This document shows positions 1 through 8,403 of a DNA stretch of 64,000 nt, piece by piece. The position numbers and the translations under genes were made by a program. The notes beneath the pieces are model-generated. The model did no database searches and was not told where the DNA came from. It saw only the letters and a list, made by a program, of their open reading frames with translations. This DNA is from Chryseobacterium viscerum (GTDB lineage Bacteria > Bacteroidota > Bacteroidia > Flavobacteriales > Weeksellaceae). Within the stretch, counting starts at the first letter, position 1. Each line of letters opens with the position of its first letter. The stretch is taken from NCBI RefSeq assembly GCF_025949665.1, contig NZ_JAPDFT010000005.1, positions 62,001 to 126,000 on the forward strand. Reading direction: 5' to 3'.

Positions 1-1025
1 CAAAATTTGGGGATTTATCCGCTATTTTAATTGACAACCTTCCGTTTTGGGTAGAAATTACCACAACCCCAAGCAAGAAAGTATCTTTGATGGGAGAATG
101 GGAAAGCAAGCTGAAGGCGATCACCTCTGAAGTAAAAAATGAAGATGTGGGAAGTATCCTTGGAGTACCAAGCTGGATGATGGTTCTTCTTCAAAAAGTA
201 TTAAAGGAAACCAATATCGAAAGTATTTCAGAGCTATGGCCGAATCTGGAGGTGTTTTTTCACGGTGGAATCAGTTTCAAGCCCTACAGGGAGCAATTCA
301 GGCAGATCATCGGAAAAAACATCAATTACTACGAAATTTACAATGCTTCTGAAGGTTTCTTTGGGATACAGGACAGATCAGATAGTGATGAAATGCTTCT
401 GATGCTTGATTATGGTATATTTTATGAATTCATTCCCATGGATCAGTTCCATTTTTCAAATCCGAAAGTGGTAAGTCTGGAAGATGTGGAGGTGGGGAAA
501 AATTATGCAATGGTTATTACAACCAACGGCGGCCTGTGGAGATATCTTATTGGCGACACCGTTGTCTTTACATCCACCAACCCGTTCAGAATTAAAATAA
601 CCGGAAGAACAAAACATTACATCAATGCTTTCGGAGAGGAATTGATGATCACCAATGTGGAATCTGCCCTTTCAAAGGCATGTGAAGCTACAGGAGCACA
701 GATCACGGATTTCACAGGAGCTCCTGTCTTTATGAAAGGAAACGAAGGAGGTGCCCATGAATGGATTTTTGAATTCAGCCAGCATCCGGATAATCTGGAC
801 AGTTTTATTGATGCTTTTGACAAGCATTTAAAGACCATTAATTCAGATTATGAAGCAAAGAGATATAACAATATGACTCTTAAAAGACCCATCGTACATA
901 TCGCTAAAAACAACCTGTTTTATCAGTGGCTGGAAGCCAAAGGAAAACTTGGCGGACAAAATAAAGTACCAAGATTAAGCAACGACAGAGAATATATTGA
1001 ACCTTTGCTGGAAATGAATAAATAA
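1..1025 (+). CDS. GH3 auxin-responsive promoter family protein (5' truncated by window)
   Basis: The reading frame is open from base 3, well upstream of the first internal ATG at 87, so the gene begins outside the window and only the C-terminal 340 or so residues are present. The protein resembles bacterial members of the GH3 acyl-adenylate/thioester-forming family (the ANL-like plant auxin-conjugating family). The stretch YNASEGFFGIQD and the later LWRYLIGDTVVF and KITGRTKHYINAFGEEL are typical GH3 motifs around the nucleotide-binding site and the hinge. The bacterial substrate is unknown. It ends just before a bidirectional terminator. Family assignment is from motif recognition. Confidence 0.85.
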   Translation, partial: KFGDLSAILIDNLPFWVEITTTPSKKVSLMGEWESKLKAITSEVKNEDVGSILGVPSWMMVLLQKVLKETNIESISELWPNLEVFFHGGISFKPYREQFRQIIGKNINYYEIYNASEGFFGIQDRSDSDEMLLMLDYGIFYEFIPMDQFHFSNPKVVSLEDVEVGKNYAMVITTNGGLWRYLIGDTVVFTSTNPFRIKITGRTKHYINAFGEELMITNVESALSKACEATGAQITDFTGAPVFMKGNEGGAHEWIFEFSQHPDNLDSFIDAFDKHLKTINSDYEAKRYNNMTLKRPIVHIAKNNLFYQWLEAKGKLGGQNKVPRLSNDREYIEPLLEMNK

Positions 1026-1084
1026 AGATATTATTTCTAAATGCAAAGCAATATGTCAAACAACATACAAAATAAATGCTTAAA

Positions 1085-1128
1085 AATAAAAGCCGTAATT
1101 CAGTTGAATTACGGCTTTTATTTTATTT
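1085..1128. terminator. Bidirectional rho-independent terminator
   Basis: A perfect 14-bp stem (1088-1101 with 1106-1119, loop AGTT) starts with an A-run and ends with a T-run. It separates the plus-strand GH3 gene from the converging minus-strand lipoprotein, whose stop codon (1123-1125) lies within the T-tract. Confidence 0.9.
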
Positions 1129-1533
1129 ACTTAAGTCTTCTTTTACTTTTTTGGCAGCTTCCTCTACTTTTGAAGCTCCTTTTTTGGCGGCTTCTTTTGC
1201 ATCTTTTCCTACTTTGTTGGCTTCAGCTTTGATATCCTGCCCTGCTTTATTGAGGTCCTGTTTTGTCTTGTCTGCAGTGGCATCAATTTTATCTTTAGCT
1301 TTTTGGGCAGCATCGTCAATCTTATTTCCGGCTGCGTCTACTTTCGCTTTTACATCTTCTTTTGCATTGTTGATTTTTGCTGTGTCAACGGTGGTTGGAG
1401 TTTCTGTAACGGTGGTAGTGGTTGTAGTAACTGATCCGTCAGCGTTTTCTACCTGTTCTGTTTTCGTTGTTGATTTTGTGCATGCTACAGTGAATACTGA
1501 GATCACTGCTGCAGCAAGGATTGTTTTTTTCAT
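1123..1533 (-). CDS. Small Lys/Ala-rich lipoprotein
   Basis: 136 residues. The N-terminus MKKTILAAAVISVFTVACTKS is a lipoprotein signal with lipobox TVAC. The reading frame extends upstream to 1671 with a Lys/Arg-rich stretch that overlaps the neighbouring gene; the ATG at 1531-1533 is chosen because it places the signal peptide at the start. After a Thr-rich stretch the mature protein is a run of A/K/D-rich amphipathic heptads (repeats like KAKDKIDATADKTKQDL), resembling coiled-coil or LEA/YtjA-type stress proteins. No enzymatic motif is visible. It sits directly downstream of another small lipoprotein gene and may share its transcript. Confidence 0.7.
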   Translation of the reverse strand: MKKTILAAAVISVFTVACTKSTTKTEQVENADGSVTTTTTTVTETPTTVDTAKINNAKEDVKAKVDAAGNKIDDAAQKAKDKIDATADKTKQDLNKAGQDIKAEANKVGKDAKEAAKKGASKVEEAAKKVKEDLSK

Positions 1534-1561
1534 ATTGTATATTGTTTTAATGATGTTGACT

Positions 1562-1924
1562 TTATTGTGTTTTAGTCTCTGGAGCGGCCGGTGCCTCTGC
1601 AGGTTTCTGTTTCTTTTCTGCTTCAGTTTTTTTCTTTTCCTCTTCCTGTTTTGCTTTATTTTCTTTTTCAAGCTCTGCCTTTATCTTATTCTCCTCTTCC
1701 TGAAGCTTTTTAGCCTGTTTTACAGAGTCCAGATATTGAGGGGAAGACATCCTTATCTTTCTGGCAATATCTACTGAAACTGCGCCGGTAGAAAAGGAAT
1801 CAACAGCAATAGTATCATAGCTCCTTTTAACTTCCTCTTCCGCAGCGAATCCCGGAGATTCTTTTTTGGAACACGCAGTGAGAAGGATTGCGAAAATAAA
1901 AATTGCAGACAGTATATTTTTCAT
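1562..1924 (-). CDS. Small lipoprotein with a charged C-terminal half
   Basis: 120 residues. MKNILSAIFIFAILLTACSKK is a clear lipoprotein signal (lipobox LTAC). Residues about 70-120 are a Glu/Lys-rich helix (KQEEEKKKTEAEKK) ending in a Pro/Ala-rich tail. I do not recognise a domain. It begins 4 bases after the end of the EEP-family gene at 1929, so co-transcription is likely. Function unknown; the helix may be an extended periplasmic coil. Confidence 0.65.
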   Translation of the reverse strand: MKNILSAIFIFAILLTACSKKESPGFAAEEEVKRSYDTIAVDSFSTGAVSVDIARKIRMSSPQYLDSVKQAKKLQEEENKIKAELEKENKAKQEEEKKKTEAEKKQKPAEAPAAPETKTQ

Positions 1925-1928
1925 GGAA

Positions 1929-2900
1929 CTAATTTAGCAGAAATTCTGCAATTACAGGATAGTGATCCGATAATTTCACAGACTGGTCTACTTTATAGCT
2001 TAGAGGGATGATAGATTTTGAACTGAAGATATAATCAATTCTCAAAGGTACTTTATAGTCATGAAAACTGCTTGCACTTCCCTTTCCTGCTACTAAAAAG
2101 GCATCCTGAAGATCTTTTCCCAGGTTGTAATATTCATAAGAATTGGGAACAGAATTAAAATCTCCGGCTAAAATAACCGGGTAAGGTGATAAATCTACCA
2201 TCTTTCTGATTCTTTTCACCTGATCTTCATGGGCCAGAAATGTGGGCGTCATATGAGAAAGTAATGCCGAAATATTTCCAAAACCTAATCCGTCAAGTTT
2301 CGTAAACATAGATTTATGAAGTCTGAAAGGCTCAAGATAAACATTCACTATTCTGATGACTTTTCCATTGATATCAATATCAGCGTAGAATGAATTTCCA
2401 CGCGCTTTTTCATCAATTAACTCGGCCTGTCTAAGAATTTTATGTTTTGTTTTCAGAATAACAGAAGGATATTTTATAAGATCCCGTTTTATGGCGCGGT
2501 TGGTATCTTTTTCCTGCACAAGGATAATATCTGCATCCTGTTCTTTGATATAATTTTTTACTTTGTCCCAGCCGTATTCCCCATATTTTACATTAAATGT
2601 CAATACTTTAATATCCCGTATTGTTTTCACATTCTCTGTTTTTGGAGAAAAGTTGATCCATCGTCTGATCGGGTTATAGAAAATAAGTGTACCTAATGCA
2701 AAAGCAATAGCTATTTTTTGTTTTTTAAAGATCCATATTAGTGTAAGAACTGTATGTGCCAGTATAAGATAGGGGAAACCAAGCGATAGAAGATTAAGAT
2801 TGCCCAAAAGGTTAGGTGGAATCCATGCATTCCCTAAGGTGCATAACAACAAAACGGCAATAACGATATGTATAAATAGTAATATCTGATTCGACTTCAT
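1929..2900 (-). CDS. Membrane-anchored endonuclease/exonuclease/phosphatase (EEP) family protein
   Basis: 323 residues. Three hydrophobic segments occupy roughly residues 6-27, 35-58 and 64-80, followed by an EEP (DNase I-like) domain. Family motifs visible are VLTFNVKYG near the start of the domain, VQEKD (metal-binding Glu), ILAGDFNSVPNS, RIDYIFSS and the terminal SDHYPV with the catalytic His. The substrate cannot be predicted, since EEP members cleave nucleic acids, phosphoinositides or sphingomyelin. It is the second of two tandem paralogs (the other is 2974-3966) and probably belongs to the mutL-rhomboid transcript. Confidence 0.85.
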   Translation of the reverse strand: MKSNQILLFIHIVIAVLLLCTLGNAWIPPNLLGNLNLLSLGFPYLILAHTVLTLIWIFKKQKIAIAFALGTLIFYNPIRRWINFSPKTENVKTIRDIKVLTFNVKYGEYGWDKVKNYIKEQDADIILVQEKDTNRAIKRDLIKYPSVILKTKHKILRQAELIDEKARGNSFYADIDINGKVIRIVNVYLEPFRLHKSMFTKLDGLGFGNISALLSHMTPTFLAHEDQVKRIRKMVDLSPYPVILAGDFNSVPNSYEYYNLGKDLQDAFLVAGKGSASSFHDYKVPLRIDYIFSSKSIIPLSYKVDQSVKLSDHYPVIAEFLLN

Positions 2901-2973
2901 GGAAAAACGGTCTTGGTACGGTTTTCTTTCAACAAAAATCCTACCAAGCAGACAATTTTAACTCTTTTTATGA

Positions 2974-3966
2974 TTATTTATTCTCCGTAGAAAATTTCGC
3001 GATGACAGGATAATGATCTGAAATACTTACAGAACGGTCAACTTCATAAGATATTGCCCTTAATGATTTTGAAGAAAAAAGATAGTCTATCCTGATGGGG
3101 AATTTATAATCGTGAAAACTGGTTGCACTTCCCTTTCCTGCCGTTAAAAATGCATCTTCAAGCCCATCTGACAAATGGTAATATTCGTAAGAATTAGGTA
3201 CAGAATTGAAGTCTCCGGCAAGGATAACAGGATAAGGTGAATTTTCTATTACTTCACGAATCAAACCAACCTGTTCCTGATGTTTTTTAAAGGTAGGAAT
3301 CAACCTTTTAACAACACCCTTAACTTTTCTTTCGTTATCATCGGTGTTTCTATTAAGCCTCACCATATCTTTGTCAAATTGGAACGGATGAAGATAAACA
3401 TCAATAAACCGGTAAACCTTTCCTCTAATTTCAATATCAACCTGCAGCCCGGGAATCCTTACACTTTCATCGTGTGGATCTATTATTTTATATCCAATAA
3501 TCTTATGTTGAGTTAAGACAGTAACGCCCACTTCAGGACTTGCTTTTTGGTACCCTTCAAATTGATATTCTCTCCCTGAATCCTCTTGCAGAAGAATAAC
3601 ATCCGCATTCTGAGATTTCAGATAAGGTCCGATTTCGGGATTTCCTCTTCCTCCCGCCCTGGTATTGAAGGAGACTATTTTTATTTCTGAATTTCCATTT
3701 TTAGGAGAAGAATAATTTACCCATCGTTTTACAGGATTGATAAAAGCCAATCCCAGAAACATAAATACAAAAGCTCTCTTTTTCCAGCTGAATATCCAAA
3801 ATATTGTTAGAATGATATAAGAGATCATCAGCACCGGAAAGCCTAAAGAAAGCAAATTAAACCATGGAAAAACCTTTGGTGGAATATATGCGTTCAATAA
3901 TGTTCCCAGCAGTAAAACCAGAATTCCAAGATGTAAAATGAATAGTATGAGGCGGAAAATCTTCAC
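2974..3966 (-). CDS. Membrane-anchored EEP family protein, paralog of the next gene
   Basis: 330 residues with GTG as initiator. It has the same build as its neighbour: three N-terminal transmembrane segments, then an EEP domain with IVSFNTRAGG, LLQEDSG, ILAGDFNSVPNS, RIDYLFSS and SDHYPV. The two proteins share almost identical blocks in the catalytic half and in the N-terminal membrane part (YIPPK/WIPPN, SLGFP), so they arose by tandem duplication. The catalytic residues look intact in both copies. It starts 10 bp downstream of the rhomboid gene stop. Confidence 0.85.
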   Translation of the reverse strand: MKIFRLILFILHLGILVLLLGTLLNAYIPPKVFPWFNLLSLGFPVLMISYIILTIFWIFSWKKRAFVFMFLGLAFINPVKRWVNYSSPKNGNSEIKIVSFNTRAGGRGNPEIGPYLKSQNADVILLQEDSGREYQFEGYQKASPEVGVTVLTQHKIIGYKIIDPHDESVRIPGLQVDIEIRGKVYRFIDVYLHPFQFDKDMVRLNRNTDDNERKVKGVVKRLIPTFKKHQEQVGLIREVIENSPYPVILAGDFNSVPNSYEYYHLSDGLEDAFLTAGKGSATSFHDYKFPIRIDYLFSSKSLRAISYEVDRSVSISDHYPVIAKFSTENK

Positions 3967-3975
3967 AAAATTATT

Positions 3976-4704
3976 TTAATTGAATCTGTACAAATGCTTT
4001 TTCCAATTGAGTGCCAGCAGCCACCCTACCAAGGCTCCTCCTACGTGAGCCAGGTGAGCAATACCACCACCATTTCCGGAAAGCCCAAGGTATACGGAAA
4101 CAACAACAATAATAGGCAGCAAATATTTTACTTTAATCGGAACCGGAATAAACATGATTCCAATTTTAGAATCCGGATATAGTGTTGCAAATGCAGCTAC
4201 AACTCCGAAAATTGCTCCGGAAGCACCAACCATGGGTGTGGCTACAATACCTTTGAAACTTTCCAGTAATTCTTTTTGTTTAAGAATGGAATCTGTATTC
4301 CCTGTAAATTCAACACTTGCACCGGACAGATATGCATTTACATTAAATCCTAGTTGTTCCAACTCACGGGAAAGCTGCTGAACTTCTACAAAGTTCCACA
4401 AATTAAAAAGGAAGAATGCCCCGAGACCACTTACAAAGTATAAAATCAAATATTTTTTATCTCCTAATGTTTGTTCCAGAATTGGACCAAAGCTAAAGAG
4501 AGTCATCATATTAAATAAAATATGCATGATACTTCCATGCATGAACATATGTGTAACAACCTGCCACGAATGAAAAAAGGGTGAGAACGGATAAAAGCCC
4601 GCGAGATAACCAATCATCTGGTTTCCCATGAAGTAGGTAACAATAAATACTATAACATTGATAATAATAATGTTCCTTGTAATTGGAGGTATATTGTTAA
4701 ACAT
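3976..4704 (-). CDS. Rhomboid-family intramembrane serine protease
   Basis: 242 residues and six or more membrane segments. The catalytic Ser162 lies in GASGAIFG and the partner His220 in HLAHVGG; the HxxxN helix (HILFNMMTLF) and the GPxLE loop are also present. A polar insert of about 50 residues (105-158) separates two membrane helices just before the Ser-bearing helix. It follows mutL by 6 bp, so the two are co-transcribed. The protease cleaves within membranes, but the substrate is not evident here. Confidence 0.9.
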   Translation of the reverse strand: MFNNIPPITRNIIIINVIVFIVTYFMGNQMIGYLAGFYPFSPFFHSWQVVTHMFMHGSIMHILFNMMTLFSFGPILEQTLGDKKYLILYFVSGLGAFFLFNLWNFVEVQQLSRELEQLGFNVNAYLSGASVEFTGNTDSILKQKELLESFKGIVATPMVGASGAIFGVVAAFATLYPDSKIGIMFIPVPIKVKYLLPIIVVVSVYLGLSGNGGGIAHLAHVGGALVGWLLALNWKKHLYRFN

Positions 4705-4710
4705 AAATTT

Positions 4711-6501
4711 TTAAAATTTGTTTTTAAAATCGTTGAACGGAACTTCATAATAGCATCTTTTCCCATCTGGTAAAAACTCCGGGAAGCCTAGTGCTGTAAA
4801 ATCTTTGATAAGCTGTTCCGCATCTTTTTTATAAATAAAGTCAAATCTTGACTTCGATTGCATTTTGCTCCACTGATTATGGTAATACTGCAAAAATTCT
4901 TCTTCTGTCTTGTATTCAAGGATTTCAAAAAGGTTTTCCAGGAATTTCATCGCCTGGGTTTCTTTCAGTCCTTCAGGAAGAGAATCTATTCGAAGTACAC
5001 TTTCATGAGCAATTTTCATGTCAAACCCTAATTCCGGAAGATATTTTTTAATCGAATTATATTTTGTCTTCTCAATCTCATTCATATGATATTCCAGAGA
5101 AAATAGAAGGGCATGACTGTTTGTGTTTGATTTTCTGGTAGATTTATTTCCTTCAGAAACCAATAATCTGTGCATTCTTCCGAGATCCAGCATCAGCGTA
5201 ACATCTCCTTTATTGAAAAGCCAGTAACCGTTTGGAAGTCTCATCAAATCTTCATCAAAATCTTCATCTTCAAATAAATTGATCTTTGAAGGCTCTGCAG
5301 TAATATTCTGATGGTACATTTCCGTAAGATTCTGAATTTCTTCCGGATGTACTACATTTTTTTCTTCCAGGAAAGGATTATAATCTTTGTCTACAATGAT
5401 TTCAGGCATTTTTACAAAACCGCTTCCTCCACCGTTTCCTTTACTTGGTATTGGCTTATTCATCATTTCATCCAATTCCGGATCTCTGTCGAAATCAAGG
5501 CTTGGAGAAACATTATAGATCCCTAAAGATCTTTTGATGGTTGAGCGGAGCAAAGCAAAAATAAGATGTTCATCTTCAAATTTCACTTCGGTTTTCTGCG
5601 GATGGATATTCACATCAATTTTCTCCGGATCAAGCTCCAGAAAAAGGAAAAATGAAGGTACATATCCGGGCTGAAGCAATCCTTCAAAGGCCTCCTGTAC
5701 TGCTTTATTGAAGTATGGACTTCTGAAATACCTTCCGTTCACAAAAAGAAACTGCTCTCCTCTTGCTTTCTTGGCTCCTTCAGGCTTGGCAACAAAACCA
5801 TGCAGCTTGCACCAGATAATATCTTCTTTAATAGGAATCAAAAGCGGCTGAAGTTTTCTTCCGAAAACATCTACGATACGCTGCATCTGGCTTCCTTTTC
5901 TCAGTCTGAAAACAGCTTCGTCATCATGAAAAAGAGAAAACTCCAGATTCTCATGAGCCAATGCAACACGCTGAAATTCATCAATTACGTGCCTGAATTC
6001 AATATTATTATTTTTCAAAAACTTCCTTCTTGCAGGAACGTTATAGAAAAGATTTTTTACTAAAAAATTTGATCCGTCTGCCGTCTGAACCGGGTCCTGA
6101 AACTGGAAAACCCCACCTTCGATATAAATGTTGGTTCCAATAGATGTGTCTTGCTGTTTCGTTCTGAGCTCTACCTGAGAAACGGCTGCAATAGAGGCCA
6201 GAGCTTCACCACGGAAGCCTTTTGTGGCAATCTTAAAGATATCTTCTGTTCCTTTGATTTTGGAGGTAGCATGTCTTTCAAATGCCATTCGTGCATCTGT
6301 TTCGGACATTCCTTTTCCGTCATCTACCACCTGAATAAGGTTTTTCCCGGCATCTCTGATGATCAATTCAATCTTTGTTGCATCTGCATCTATAGCGTTT
6401 TCCAAAAGTTCTTTCACGATGGATGCAGGCCGCTGCACCACCTCTCCCGCTGCAATTTGGTTCGCTACATGATCCGGTAAAAGCTGAATAATATCTGACA
6501 T
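4711..6501 (-). CDS. mutL: DNA mismatch repair protein MutL
   Basis: 596 residues from the ATG at 6501, where MSDIIQLLPDHVANQIAAGEVV matches family N-termini (an in-frame ATG at 6516 adds five atypical residues). It is a GHKL ATPase with the Bergerat motifs ELLENAIDAD, DDGKGM, ATSKI and GFRGEALASIAAVS, plus the KAFVNGR-like loop FLFVNGRYFRSP and the IDVNIHPQKTEVKF motif. It couples MutS mismatch recognition to downstream excision. Unusually, the C-terminal dimerisation half lacks the DQHA-type metal-dependent nuclease motif; its place is taken by a sequence reading LDLGRMHRLL (about 438-447), and no CPHGRP-like motif follows. Confidence 0.95.
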   Translation of the reverse strand: MSDIIQLLPDHVANQIAAGEVVQRPASIVKELLENAIDADATKIELIIRDAGKNLIQVVDDGKGMSETDARMAFERHATSKIKGTEDIFKIATKGFRGEALASIAAVSQVELRTKQQDTSIGTNIYIEGGVFQFQDPVQTADGSNFLVKNLFYNVPARRKFLKNNNIEFRHVIDEFQRVALAHENLEFSLFHDDEAVFRLRKGSQMQRIVDVFGRKLQPLLIPIKEDIIWCKLHGFVAKPEGAKKARGEQFLFVNGRYFRSPYFNKAVQEAFEGLLQPGYVPSFFLFLELDPEKIDVNIHPQKTEVKFEDEHLIFALLRSTIKRSLGIYNVSPSLDFDRDPELDEMMNKPIPSKGNGGGSGFVKMPEIIVDKDYNPFLEEKNVVHPEEIQNLTEMYHQNITAEPSKINLFEDEDFDEDLMRLPNGYWLFNKGDVTLMLDLGRMHRLLVSEGNKSTRKSNTNSHALLFSLEYHMNEIEKTKYNSIKKYLPELGFDMKIAHESVLRIDSLPEGLKETQAMKFLENLFEILEYKTEEEFLQYYHNQWSKMQSKSRFDFIYKKDAEQLIKDFTALGFPEFLPDGKRCYYEVPFNDFKNKF

Positions 6502-6520
6502 AAAAACGTAAATCAACTTA

Positions 6521-6528
6521 CAAAAATA
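6521..6528 (-). promoter_or_regulatory. Candidate -7 element of the mutL promoter
   Basis: The minus strand reads TATTTTTG, matching the Bacteroidetes -7 consensus TAnnTTTG, 20 bp upstream of the mutL ATG. No convincing TTTG is seen at the usual distance upstream. The rest of the 316-bp gap between mutL and the DUF1275 gene (6502-6817) is AT-rich and shows no gene or RNA that I recognise. Confidence 0.4.
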
Positions 6529-6817
6529 GTCAATGAAAACGGGAATTAAAATACCAAAACCGTGATTTAATATTTAATTATCAACATTTTTGCCTATTTA
6601 TCCCCAACCAATTTTTTTAATGTTTGTAATGAAGGGCTTTAGCGTGTTTATTTGTCTGGACCGGGAATTTTCATTTCTATAAGCATGAAAAGTATGGTAA
6701 AAAATAACAAAATTGCAGATGTGTAAGATAATTTTCAGAAAAACACCCCTATTCTATAATAAAATAAGGGCATTTACAGCTAGTTTATACAAAAAATTAA
6801 TAGTGTGTTTTTATATT

Positions 6818-7645
6818 TTAATCTTCAAAGACAAGCTTTCTTTTCTTCTCTCTTTGAGGAATTCCATGGATTTTCTCATACAGGTAAGCAAATACATTGG
6901 GCTTTCTGTAAATCCTGTTGTATCTGTACTTCGTATTGAAGTGGCGGATATGAATTTTATAGGCATCATACCCTATGACAATCAGAAGACATAGACTGAT
7001 TACATAAAAGACTCTGAATTCCAGGTAATAATAAGTCAATCCCGAGAACACGGCTCCCATAACATAGGCAAGCATAATACTCATCAGAAGTTTTGCTCTG
7101 CCAATCAGTTCACCGTTTTTTCTGTATTTTTTCTGTGTAAACATAGATACCAGAATTCCCAGGTCAGTGGTTGTTCCGGTAAGGTGTGTGGTTTTCACAG
7201 AGAAGTTGGAGATACTTGCTGTAAGACCGTTTTGCAGTCCGGTGGCAAAAAGCATTAATGCTACCAAATATTCGGTTTCTTCTAATGTTTTCTGATAATA
7301 AAACTGTCCGTATATTCCCACGAAAAGAAGACATATAATTTCCAGCACAATAGGCATAGAATGGGCAAAATATTTACTTTTCTTATTAAAATTGATGACA
7401 ATAAAGTTGGATAGAAAGCTTCCGAAGAAGAATAAAAAGATCCATCCACCTACGACGGCAACCTGAGTCCAGTTTCCTTTACTTATTTCTGCCGCTAAAA
7501 TAGCATAGTGTCCCGTTACATTCGAGGTAAAAGAAAGAAATATCAATAGGGAAGCAATGTTTATAGTACCTGCCGTGAAGGCAGTCAGCGTCCCCAACCT
7601 GATATTATCTCCCAGTGTCCTGCTGTTACTATAATTTCTTAACAT
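6818..7645 (-). CDS. DUF1275 (YoaK-like) membrane protein
   Basis: 275 residues with six predicted membrane segments. The N-terminal pattern GTLTAFTAGTINIASLLIFLSFTSNVTGHYA and the later ATGLQNGLTASISNFSVKTTHLTGTTTDLG are hallmark blocks of DUF1275/YoaK. These are inner-membrane proteins of unclear, possibly transport, function. A charged C-terminal tail (EKIHGIPQREKKRKL) faces the cytoplasm in prediction. It lies 29 bp downstream of the UspA-like gene in the same direction, so the pair may be an operon. Confidence 0.85.
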   Translation of the reverse strand: MLRNYSNSRTLGDNIRLGTLTAFTAGTINIASLLIFLSFTSNVTGHYAILAAEISKGNWTQVAVVGGWIFLFFFGSFLSNFIVINFNKKSKYFAHSMPIVLEIICLLFVGIYGQFYYQKTLEETEYLVALMLFATGLQNGLTASISNFSVKTTHLTGTTTDLGILVSMFTQKKYRKNGELIGRAKLLMSIMLAYVMGAVFSGLTYYYLEFRVFYVISLCLLIVIGYDAYKIHIRHFNTKYRYNRIYRKPNVFAYLYEKIHGIPQREKKRKLVFED

Positions 7646-7674
7646 TTTTTATTTTTTAAATAGTGTTTTATTTT

Positions 7675-8169
7675 TTAGACCTCTACAAAGATCTCTGCCA
7701 GCCTTCCCCTTTCCGGAAGTCTTTCTCTTACTTCAACGGTAATTTCATGGGATTGCAGTTCTTTGCATTTTTTGATATAAGGAATCAGATCGAACTTACC
7801 ATTTCCTTTGCTTTTGATGGATGGAGAATAGTAAGCTTCCTCAATATTTTCCGCCTTTACGTACTGGTTGAATGTTCTCTGGAAGCTTCCTGTAAAAACA
7901 TCACAAATGATTTTATTAACCAAATGAGGATATTTATTACTGATAATTCCATAGGCATCACAGAACTCTTTTGGTCTTATTTTATTAAAAACCGATGTCT
8001 TGGTAGTGAATAAAAGGTCTCTGATAGAATCTCCGGAATCATACCCGGAAGTCAGAAGTATATTATATTGATCCTGATCTTCTGATGCATCTTTCTCCTT
8101 AAGTACTTTTTTCAATATATTCAATGACTCAAGAGAGTAATCTGTCGCAATTAAAATTGTTTTAGCCAT
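7675..8169 (-). CDS. UspA-like protein, divergent
   Basis: 164 residues. The first 25 residues, KTILIATDYSLESLNILKKVL, follow the beta1-alpha1 pattern of universal stress proteins (IlvatDfS..s..al). The remainder, including CDVFTGSFQRTFNQYVKAENIEEAY, fits an alpha/beta Usp fold only loosely, and the G-2X-G-9X-G(S/T) ATP-binding signature is not visible. It could therefore be a Usp that does not bind ATP, or an unrelated Rossmann-like protein. It is co-directional with the DUF1275 gene. Confidence in the gene is high, in the family moderate. Confidence 0.6.
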   Translation of the reverse strand: MAKTILIATDYSLESLNILKKVLKEKDASEDQDQYNILLTSGYDSGDSIRDLLFTTKTSVFNKIRPKEFCDAYGIISNKYPHLVNKIICDVFTGSFQRTFNQYVKAENIEEAYYSPSIKSKGNGKFDLIPYIKKCKELQSHEITVEVRERLPERGRLAEIFVEV

Positions 8170-8403
8170 GTTCTTTATTATTTTGTATTGTGTTTATCTT
8201 TTTTGATAATACAAAATTAGAACGACCATATTAGAGGATCTTTGGAACGGAATTAAAATGTGATTAAAGAGATTAAAATGAGATTAGAAAATTGTTAAGG
8301 AGAGTTAATATGACAAAAAAACGCAAAATCGTTAAATGACGAAATTGCTCATGCCTTTTATCAGTTACCGGATTGTTTTTCAGGCGGAATAAAAGGAATC
8401 TGA

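Noticed and set aside
1076..1777. Long plus-strand open frame over the two lipoprotein genes
   Set aside because: It is the complement of two genes with clear lipoprotein signals and is low-complexity Phe/Leu/Ser sequence.
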